Shown here piece after piece: positions 57,869 to 64,000 of a stretch of 64,000 nt of DNA; positions within the stretch are counted from its first letter, which is position 1; the number at the start of each line of letters is the position of its first letter. Both the position numbers and the translations under genes were made by a program. Origin of the DNA: Aeromonas sanarellii (GTDB taxonomy: Bacteria > Pseudomonadota > Gammaproteobacteria > Enterobacterales > Aeromonadaceae). The DNA lies in the NCBI RefSeq assembly GCF_000820085.1, contig NZ_CDBN01000053.1:62001-126000 (forward strand), in the 5' to 3' direction. Under the pieces are notes generated by a model that saw only the letters and a program-made list of their open reading frames with translations, ran no database searches and had not been told where the DNA came from.

Positions 57869-58735
57869 TCAGGCCGGATCGGCGCGCCGCCGTCCCCCAT
57901 GCCAGGTGGTACCCATGGAGGCGGCGATGATGGCAGCTATCCCGAGCCACTGGGAGAGGGGCAGCCGCTCTCCCAGCAGCATCAGCCCCATCAGGGCGCC
58001 CATGGCGGGTTCGCCGCTGGTGAGAATGCCGTAGCTCTTGAGCGGCAGTCGGCGCAGGGCAAACATCTCGAGGGAGTAGGGGATGGCGCTGGAGAGCAGC
58101 CCCACCCCGGCGATGGTCAGCACCACGGGCAGGGTGAAGGAGGCCTCGCTCGCACCGCCCAGACCGAAGGGAAGCACCAGCAAGGCACCAAACCACATGC
58201 CGAGTGCCGGTGCCTGTGCCCCCAGCAGGGCCCCGGCCCGCTTGCCGGTCAGCATATAGAGCCCCCAGAACACGCCGGCCCCCAGGGCCAGCGCGACCCC
58301 CAGGGGGTCGATGGCCTGCTCGGCCGCCCGCAGCGGCAAGAGCAGCAGCAGGCCGACGATGGCCAGCGCCAGCCAGAGGAAGTCTTCCCGGTGGCGTGAG
58401 CCGAGCAGGGCCACCGTCAGCGGGCCGATGAACTCGATGGCCAGGGCCACCCCGAGGGGGATGCGCTCGATGGCGAGATAGAAGAGCAGGTTCATGGCCC
58501 CCAGCGAGAGCCCGTAGGGGAGGGCCCCCAGCAGGGGGCGCCGGTCGAGGGGGGCTTGCCAGACTCTGAACACCAGGGAGAGGAGCAGGGCGGCGCACCC
58601 CAGCCGGAACAAGGTGGTGCCGGCGGCTCCCAGCAGGGGAAACAGCGTCTTGGCCAGCGAGGCGCCGAGGGTGATCGACAGCATAGCGAGGATGACGGCC
58701 AGCAGGGAGGAGAGGGCGGGGCTGGTTGGCTGCAT
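57869..58735 (-). CDS. EamA-family amino acid exporter (RhtA-like)
   Basis: 288 aa, ten membrane segments in two EamA repeats. G-A-S-L-A-K-T-L-F-P-L near residue 24, Y-G-L-S-L-G-A-M-N-L-L-F-Y and the C-terminal I-A-A-S-M-G-T-T closely resemble E. coli RhtA, a threonine/homoserine exporter. Start 58735 gives M-Q-P-T-S-P; 58765 is possible. Divergent from an Lrp-type regulator 96 nt away. Confidence 0.87.
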   Translation of the reverse strand: MQPTSPALSSLLAVILAMLSITLGASLAKTLFPLLGAAGTTLFRLGCAALLLSLVFRVWQAPLDRRPLLGALPYGLSLGAMNLLFYLAIERIPLGVALAIEFIGPLTVALLGSRHREDFLWLALAIVGLLLLLPLRAAEQAIDPLGVALALGAGVFWGLYMLTGKRAGALLGAQAPALGMWFGALLVLPFGLGGASEASFTLPVVLTIAGVGLLSSAIPYSLEMFALRRLPLKSYGILTSGEPAMGALMGLMLLGERLPLSQWLGIAAIIAASMGTTWHGGRRRADPA

Positions 58736-58831
58736 CTTGTTCAAACCTGAGTAGGGTAGGAGCAAGAAAATATATCTGGAGATCGCCGTAATTTCGGTCT
58801 AATACTGGCCTTGCGCGATAATTTTTATCTA

Positions 58832-59299
58832 ATGAGCCCCATGACCGACAAATTCGACCTGCTCATCCTCGCCGAACTGCAACAGGATGCCCGTCTGCCC
58901 ACGCCGGAGCTGGCCCACAGGGTCGGTCTCTCCGTCCCTGCCTGCTACCGCCGCGTCCGCGCCTTGCGGGAGTCGGGTCTCATCGAGCGGGAAGCTGCGC
59001 TGGTGGCACCGGCCACCATGGGCTGGCCGATCACCATGCTGGTGCTGGTGACCCTGGAGCGGGATCACGGCCGCATCGTCGATGAGATGATCGCCTGCCT
59101 GAAGGGGGAGCCTGAGGTGATGGATCTCTGGTACGTCACCGGTGAGCAGGACTTCGTGTTGCAGGTGGCCGCCCGGGACATGGCGAGCTACGAGCAGTTC
59201 ACCCGGCGGGTGCTGCACGCCAGGGATCAGGTGCGCAGCTTCAAGACCCTGGTGGTCATGGGGCAGCACAAGCGCTGTGGCGCCCTGCTGCCAGCGTAG
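58832..59299 (+). CDS. Lrp/AsnC-family transcriptional regulator
   Basis: 155 aa. N-terminal helix-turn-helix (D-L-L-I-L-A-E-L-Q-Q-D-A-R ... C-Y-R-R-V-R-A-L-R-E-S-G-L-I) and C-terminal RAM ligand domain (V-T-G-E-Q-D-F-V-L-Q-V near 105). Start 58832 or 58841; the frame's upstream end at 58811 is only a TTG. Divergent from the RhtA-like exporter, so control of amino acid export is a reasonable inference. Confidence 0.88.
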   Translation: MSPMTDKFDLLILAELQQDARLPTPELAHRVGLSVPACYRRVRALRESGLIEREAALVAPATMGWPITMLVLVTLERDHGRIVDEMIACLKGEPEVMDLWYVTGEQDFVLQVAARDMASYEQFTRRVLHARDQVRSFKTLVVMGQHKRCGALLPA

Positions 59300-59376
59300 G
59301 CCGGAGTGGCCCAGGCCTGGGCCCTGCAGGGAGAGTGCAACGCCATCCCGAACAGGGGGCGTGCAGGTAAGGGGGC

Positions 59377-59404
59377 AAAAAAAGGGCAGGTGCGATGCCT
59401 GCCC
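59377..59404 (-). terminator. Intrinsic terminator after the acetyltransferase gene
   Basis: On the minus strand, GGGCAGG / CCTGCCC stem (7 bp, 7-nt loop) followed by seven Ts (complement of A 59377-59383). It ends the treB-treC-acetyltransferase unit. Confidence 0.85.
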
Positions 59405-59420
59405 CTCCCTGTCGGCCGGG

Positions 59421-60035
59421 TTAGCCGGCCACCAGCTCTTCTGCCATCATGGGGCGCAGCACTTGGCAGGGGTTGCCGACCGCCACCACGCCTGCCGGAA
59501 TGTCTTTGGTGACAACTGACCCCGCCCCGATGACGCTGTTGTCCCCTATGGTGACGCCCGGGCAGATGACGACGCTGCCCCCAATCCAGACGTTGTTGCC
59601 GATGCGCACCGGCTTGCCGAACTCCACCCCCTGGATGCGTGGTGCCACCGCCACCGGGTGGGTGGCGGTGTAGATCTGCACCCCGGGGGCCAGCAGCACG
59701 TTGTCACCTATGTGCACCTCGCACACATCCAGGATGGTGCAGTTGAAATTGGCGTAGAAATTCTGGCCGACAAAGATGTTGGCGCCATAGTCGCAGAAGA
59801 AGGGGGGCGTGATGAAACAGCGCTCTGCGCGGCCGCCCAGCAGGCGGGTGAGGCGCTCATCCCAGCCCGGGGCATCGGTTCGCTCCCGGTTCAGTTCTCC
59901 CAGCAGGGCGCGGCACTGTTCCCGCGCCGCCCTGAGTTCGGGGTCCCCCGCATCATAGGGCTCTCCCGCCACCATCTTCTGCCACTCTAGGCCACGCACG
60001 GCGAGCCGCGGCACAGTCGTTGCATCAGTCATCAT
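59421..60035 (-). CDS. maa: Maltose/galactoside-type O-acetyltransferase (hexapeptide repeat)
   Basis: 204 aa left-handed beta-helix acetyltransferase. N-terminal Mac domain (M-V-A-G-E-P-Y-D near residue 21), catalytic His in T-A-T-H-P-V, and hexapeptide repeats such as I-G-D-N-V-L-L-A-P-G-V. Overlaps the treC stop as ATGA at 60035-60032; a second ATG at 60032 has GGAG at a better distance. Its place in the trehalose operon suggests detoxifying acetylation of trehalose-derived or excess sugars, an inference from the Maa family. Confidence 0.88.
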   Translation of the reverse strand: MMTDATTVPRLAVRGLEWQKMVAGEPYDAGDPELRAAREQCRALLGELNRERTDAPGWDERLTRLLGGRAERCFITPPFFCDYGANIFVGQNFYANFNCTILDVCEVHIGDNVLLAPGVQIYTATHPVAVAPRIQGVEFGKPVRIGNNVWIGGSVVICPGVTIGDNSVIGAGSVVTKDIPAGVVAVGNPCQVLRPMMAEELVAG

Positions 60036-61696
60036 TGCTCCATCAGCCAGATCAGGGATTCGTAAGGGCGCAGCTCGCAGGATTGCGGGCGGGCCGGGCT
60101 GTCGGGGTAGTTGCCAAGCAGCAGGCGCCCCTCGCCACCGGCCAGCTCGGCAGGCAGCTCGAAGGCCACCGGCTCACCGTAGAAGTTGCTCACCACCACC
60201 AGGGTCTGGTCGTCGGCGCGTCGGGCATAGGCCCAGATCCGGGCGTGCCCCGTCAGCAGCTCCTGATAATCCCCCTGGGTGAAGACGGGGTGCGCCTTGC
60301 GAAGGGCGATGAGATCCCGGTAGTGCCAGAACACCGAGTACTGGTCGGCGAGCGCCGCCTCGGCATTGATCCCGGGGTAGTTGGCGGCGGGCTTGAGCCA
60401 GGGCGTGCCCGAGGTGAAGCCGGCGTTGGGGGCCGCGCTCCACTGCATGGGCGTGCGGGAGTTGTCCCGGGACTTGGCCGCCAAAATGGCGAGGATCTCG
60501 GCCTCGCTCATCCCTTCCGATCGCTTGATGGCGAAGATGTTGCGGCTCTCCACATCCTGATAGTCGTCGATGTGCTGATAGCCGGGGTTGGTCATGCCGA
60601 TCTCCTCCCCCTGATAGATGTAGGGCGTCCCCTGCAGGCCGTGCAGAGTGCTGGCCAGCATCTTGGCCGCTACTACGCGATATTCGCCCTCGTCACCGAA
60701 GCGGGAGACGATGCGCGGCTGGTCGTGGTTGCACCAGAACAGCGCCGACCACCCCTTGCCGTGCATGCCGCTCTGCCAGTGGTTGAAGATGCGCTTGAGT
60801 TCGAGGAAATCGAACGGCGCCCTGGTCCACTTGTCACCATTGGGGTAATCCACCTTGAGGTGGTGGAAGTTGAACACCATGGAGAGTTCGGAGCCGTCCA
60901 GCGCGCCATAGCGCTGGCAGTGCTCCAGGCTGGTGGAGGACATCTCTCCCACCGTCATGGCCCCCACCGGGGCGAACACGTCGCGGCTCACATCCTGCAA
61001 AAATTCGTGGATGCGCGGCCCGTCGGTGTAGAAGCGGCGGCCATCCCCCGCCTCGTCGCTCGGGAAGCGCTGATCCTTGGAGATGAGGTTGATGACGTCG
61101 AGGCGGAAACCGTCCACCCCCTTCTTCGCCCAGAAGTGGATGATGTTTTTGACCTCGGCACGCACCGCCGGGTTCTCCCAGTTCAAGTCCGCCTGCTCGC
61201 GGGCAAACAGGTGCAGATAGTACTGGCCGGTGGCGGGATCCAGCTCCCAGGCGCTGCCGCCAAACTTGGATTGCCAGTTGTTCGGCACGCCGCCGTCCAC
61301 CGGATCGCGCCAGATGTAGTAGTCGCGGTAGGGGCTGTGCTTGTCCCCCAGTGCCGACTTGAACCAGGCGTGCTCGGTGGAGGTGTGATTCACCACTATG
61401 TCCATCACGATGCGGATGCCGCGCGCATGGGCGGCGCCCAGCAGGGCCTCGAAGTCGGCCATGGTGCCGTAGGCGGGATCTATGTTGAGGTAATCGGCGA
61501 TGTCGTAGCCGTTGTCCACCTGGGGGGAGACGTAGACAGGGGTCAGCCAGAGGGCATCGACACCGAGGGTCTTGAGATAATCGAGGCGGGCCATGATCCC
61601 CTTGAGATCGCCAGTGCCGCGCGCGCCACTGTCCTGAAAACTCTTGGGGTAGATCTGGTAAATCACGGCGCTTTGCCACCAGGGTGTCTGTGTCAT
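60032..61696 (-). CDS. treC: Trehalose-6-phosphate hydrolase TreC
   Basis: 554 aa cytosolic GH13 enzyme splitting trehalose 6-phosphate (made by TreB uptake) into glucose and glucose 6-phosphate. N-terminus W-W-Q-S-A-V-I-Y-Q-I-Y-P-K-S-F; nucleophile region G-V-D-G-F-R-L-D-V-I-N near 195, acid T-V-G-E-M near 250, and N-H-D-Q-P-R near 320. ATG 61696 (M-T-Q-T-P-W-W) matches E. coli TreC better than 61711. Confidence 0.95.
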   Translation of the reverse strand: MTQTPWWQSAVIYQIYPKSFQDSGARGTGDLKGIMARLDYLKTLGVDALWLTPVYVSPQVDNGYDIADYLNIDPAYGTMADFEALLGAAHARGIRIVMDIVVNHTSTEHAWFKSALGDKHSPYRDYYIWRDPVDGGVPNNWQSKFGGSAWELDPATGQYYLHLFAREQADLNWENPAVRAEVKNIIHFWAKKGVDGFRLDVINLISKDQRFPSDEAGDGRRFYTDGPRIHEFLQDVSRDVFAPVGAMTVGEMSSTSLEHCQRYGALDGSELSMVFNFHHLKVDYPNGDKWTRAPFDFLELKRIFNHWQSGMHGKGWSALFWCNHDQPRIVSRFGDEGEYRVVAAKMLASTLHGLQGTPYIYQGEEIGMTNPGYQHIDDYQDVESRNIFAIKRSEGMSEAEILAILAAKSRDNSRTPMQWSAAPNAGFTSGTPWLKPAANYPGINAEAALADQYSVFWHYRDLIALRKAHPVFTQGDYQELLTGHARIWAYARRADDQTLVVVSNFYGEPVAFELPAELAGGEGRLLLGNYPDSPARPQSCELRPYESLIWLMEQ

Positions 61697-61744
61697 GGTT
61701 GGTTCGCTCATTGGTTGAAACCGGGTTGGTTGGAACAGGGCAAA

Positions 61745-61771
61745 GAAAAAGGGCGGAGCCGGGACTCCGCC
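61745..61771 (-). terminator. Intrinsic terminator-like hairpin between treB and treC
   Basis: On the minus strand, GGCGGAG / CTCCGCC (7 bp, 6-nt loop) followed by a T-tract (complement of the A-rich 61745-61750 region). It sits in the 88-nt gap between treB and treC and would reduce downstream transcription. Confidence 0.7.
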
Positions 61772-61784
61772 GATATGGTGTGGA

Positions 61785-63215
61785 TCAGGCCGTGGCCAGA
61801 TCCAGCTTGCCGGCCGCCTGCTGGCGCTTGTAGACCAGCAGGGTCAGCAGGGCCGGTACCACTATGGCCACCAGCATGGCGACGGCATAGATGCCCCAGT
61901 ATTGTGGCTGGATGGAGAGGATGCCCGGCAGGCCGCCCACCCCGATGCCGTTGGCCATCACCCCGGCGAAGCCGCAGATGAGGGCCGCACAGCTTGAGCC
62001 CACCATGGCGCACAGCATGGGGAACTTGTACTTGAGGTTGATGCCGTACATGGCCGGCTCGGTTACCCCGAGATAGGCGGAGATGGCGGCGGGCACCGAG
62101 ATCTCCCGCTCGTTCTCCTTGCGGCTGATGAGGATGATCCCCACCACCGCAGACGCCTGGGCGATGTTGGAGAGTGCGATCAGCGGCCAGATGGGGGTGC
62201 CGCCCATGCTCTGCATCAGTTGCAGGTCCACCGCGTTGGTGGTGTGGTGGATACCGGTGATGACCAGGGGCGCATAGAGGAAGCCGAACAGGGCCGCGCC
62301 GATGGGGGCAAACGAACCCGTCATGGCGGCCTTGGCGGCGAAGCCGACGCCGTCACCAATCCAGCGGCCGAACGGGCCGATGAAGGCGTGGGCCACGATC
62401 ACCGCCAGCAGCAGGGAGACGAAGGGCACGATCACCAGGTAGAGATAGGCCGGGATGATGCGCTTGAGGTTGGTCTCCACCCAGGCGAGGAAGACCCCCG
62501 CCAGCAGGGCCGGGATCACCTGGGCCTGATAGCCCACCTTCTGGATGACGAAGAGGCCGAAGTCCCACACTTCCGGGGTCTGCTGGCCGATGCCGTAGGC
62601 GTTCATCAGCTGCGGCGAGACGAGCGTCACCCCCAGTACGATGCCGAGGATCTCGGAGCCGCCCATCTTCTTCACCGCAGACCAGCAGACGCCCACCGGC
62701 AGGAAGTGGAAGATGGCCTCACCCAGCAGCCAGAGGAAGGCGTGCACCTGGGCCCAGAACTGGCTGATCTCCACCAGGGTATGAGTCCCGTCGTCGAACA
62801 TCTTGATGTCGCCGATGACGTTGCGAAAACCCAGGATCAGACCGCCGGTGATGATGGCGGGCAGCAGGGGCACGAAGATCTCCGCCAGGTGGGAGATGCC
62901 GCGCTCCAGCGGGTTCATGTTGTGACGGGCGGCCTGCTTGGCGGCATCCTTGCTGGCGCCGCTGACGCCGATCTCCTGGGTCAGCGCCTTGTACCACTGA
63001 TCCACCTCGTTGCCGATCACCACCTGGAACTGGCCGCCTTGGGTGAAGCTGCCCTTCACCGACGGTATGGTCTCGATGGCCTTGGGGTCGGCCTTGGCCG
63101 GATCGGCCAGTACGAACCTGAGCCGGGTCAGGCAGTGGCTGACGGTGGTGATGTTCTCCTTGCCGCCGATCCGCTCGATCAACTGCGCCAGATGTTGTGT
63201 GTTGACTTTTGACAT
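61785..63215 (-). CDS. treB: PTS trehalose transporter TreB (EIIBC)
   Basis: 476 aa. N-terminal EIIB domain with phosphocysteine C28 in V-S-H-C-L-T-R-L-R; G-Q-F-Q-V-V-I-G near 62; then a membrane EIIC domain of about ten segments starting near residue 110. Phosphorylates trehalose during uptake; no EIIA domain, so EIIA-glucose is probably used as in E. coli. ATG 63215 follows an AG-rich site. Confidence 0.94.
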   Translation of the reverse strand: MSKVNTQHLAQLIERIGGKENITTVSHCLTRLRFVLADPAKADPKAIETIPSVKGSFTQGGQFQVVIGNEVDQWYKALTQEIGVSGASKDAAKQAARHNMNPLERGISHLAEIFVPLLPAIITGGLILGFRNVIGDIKMFDDGTHTLVEISQFWAQVHAFLWLLGEAIFHFLPVGVCWSAVKKMGGSEILGIVLGVTLVSPQLMNAYGIGQQTPEVWDFGLFVIQKVGYQAQVIPALLAGVFLAWVETNLKRIIPAYLYLVIVPFVSLLLAVIVAHAFIGPFGRWIGDGVGFAAKAAMTGSFAPIGAALFGFLYAPLVITGIHHTTNAVDLQLMQSMGGTPIWPLIALSNIAQASAVVGIILISRKENEREISVPAAISAYLGVTEPAMYGINLKYKFPMLCAMVGSSCAALICGFAGVMANGIGVGGLPGILSIQPQYWGIYAVAMLVAIVVPALLTLLVYKRQQAAGKLDLATA

Positions 63216-63283
63216 GAGCCTTCCCTCTGTGACTCCATGAATGATGGTCGTTTCTTTACCGGCTGGCCAATGACCGCCCGCTT

Positions 63284-63301
63284 ATTGGTATCGTTCCCAA
63301 T
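63284..63301 (-). promoter_or_regulatory. TreR operator, proximal imperfect copy
   Basis: ATTGGTATCGTTCCCAAT: right half identical to the 63332-63345 site, left half altered. It is 69 nt before the treB start. Confidence 0.55.
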
Positions 63302-63331
63302 CAGCATGAAGCCAGTGGCCGTCGACAGCAA

Positions 63332-63345
63332 TGGGAACGTTCCCA
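63332..63345 (-). promoter_or_regulatory. TreR operator, perfect palindrome
   Basis: TGGGAACGTTCCCA, a perfect 14-bp palindrome of LacI/GalR-family type, in the gap between treR and treB. Matches the GGGAACGTTCCC core known for TreR. Confidence 0.75.
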
Positions 63346-63401
63346 ATTCGTGGCGCTGGTCACAAAAAGTGCAAAACGCCGGGAATGAGAGGAAAGATAG
63401 A

Positions 63402-64000
63402 CTACAGGGGCTGACAGGGGGCTATGGTGGCCCTGGGGGCTTGCCCCTCTTCAATCTGGGCGAGCAACTGCCTGGCGGCCAGGATGCCGGCGTCCTTGTA
63501 GCCGAAGTCCAGGCTGAGGGCGTTGGCAAACAGGAAGGTGAGCATGGGGTTGCTGCCGAGGCCGCTCACCAGGATGTCGGTGCGCCCCTGCTCCTGCAGG
63601 TACTTGGCGGCGCCGATGGCCAGGGTATCGCTGGCGCAGACCATGGCCTGGGTGCTGGGGGTGAGCAGCTCGGCTGCCAGCCGGTAGCCGCTCTGCAGGC
63701 CGAGATCCCCGAGGGCGCTGTGGGGCGTGAGCCCCTGTTCCCGGCAGTAATCCAGATAGGCCTGATGCCGGCGCAGCCCGGTGGTGAGGTCGCTGCGCTC
63801 GACCCCGAGATAGGCCACCTCTTTCAGGCCGCGCCCCCTGAGGTGTGTGAGCACGGATCGCACCGCACCGTCGTCGTCGAAGCAGACCGACGAGAAACCG
63901 GGGCGCTCGCGCGCCATCAGCACCAGCTTCTCCTTCAGCGGCGCCATGGCGGCATAGTCCAGATCGTTGAAGGCGAACAGTATGATGCCGTCCACCCCGC
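63402..64000 (-). CDS. treR: Trehalose operon repressor TreR (partial, LacI family)
   Basis: The gene continues beyond the right edge; the visible ~199 codons are the C-terminal periplasmic-binding-like effector domain of a LacI-family repressor (S-V-C-F-D-D-D-G-A near the start, M-V-C-A-S-D-T-L-A-I-G-A near the middle, V-S-G-L-G-S-N-P). The DNA-binding headpiece is outside the window. Its neighbour treB and the two palindromes between them identify it as TreR, which senses trehalose 6-phosphate. Confidence 0.88.
   Translation of the reverse strand, partial: GVDGIILFAFNDLDYAAMAPLKEKLVLMARERPGFSSVCFDDDGAVRSVLTHLRGRGLKEVAYLGVERSDLTTGLRRHQAYLDYCREQGLTPHSALGDLGLQSGYRLAAELLTPSTQAMVCASDTLAIGAAKYLQEQGRTDILVSGLGSNPMLTFLFANALSLDFGYKDAGILAARQLLAQIEEGQAPRATIAPCQPL

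Overview
The window is high-GC (about 60-68% in coding stretches I counted by hand) gammaproteobacterial chromosome. Gene content and order point to Aeromonas: a tapA-tapB-tapC-tapD type IV pilus cluster beside nadC and ampD, a division/cell-wall cluster without ddl between murC and ftsQ, an M23 peptidase (not secM) between lpxC and secA, and pdhR-aceE-aceF-lpd. The genus call rests on protein recognition, not a database search.

Layout. 1-13702 (+): the end of ftsI, then murE, murF, mraY, murD, ftsW, murG, murC, ftsQ, ftsA, ftsZ, lpxC. Together they make lipid II, build the divisome and commit to lipid A. 13843-19192 (+): M23 peptidase, secA, a TPR/glycosyltransferase-like protein, mutT. 19251-26993 (-): yacG, zapD, coaE, tapD, tapC, tapB, tapA, nadC and a retropepsin-like membrane protein. 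27106-35051 (+): ampD, then the pyruvate dehydrogenase locus, with CRP-like and PdhR sites ahead of pdhR. 35142-46091: signalling and envelope genes (GAF-GGDEF cyclase, two sibling lipoproteins, a chemoreceptor with a sigma-28-like promoter, a patatin/beta-barrel protein, acnB, a CSS-EAL phosphodiesterase). 46098-53465: LysR/LysE divergent pair, an ALO-like FAD oxidoreductase, a CobW-family GTPase, an MdtD-like exporter, a YbaK-like deacylase, folK-folB. 53637-54711: plsY and a four-tRNA array (Phe-Thr-Phe-Asn) with its own promoter and terminator. 54941-59299: an ion-channel protein with an unrecognised cytosolic N-terminal region, a Yip1-family protein, a small secreted protein, and an RhtA-like exporter divergent from an Lrp-type regulator. 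59421-64000 (-): a trehalose locus (treB, treC, an overlapping maltose/galactoside-type acetyltransferase, and the upstream treR running off the right edge) with two TreR-like operators.

Most of the window is ordinary core genome. I saw no prophage, insertion sequence, CRISPR array or defence island. The most interesting material is regulatory or concerns poorly characterised proteins: the pdhR control region, the promoter standing where ddl would be, the sigma-28 site, the sibling lipoproteins sharing a cysteine-bearing tail, the channel protein, and several perfect hairpins at gene ends that lack a U-tract. I did not find a convincing new multi-gene system.
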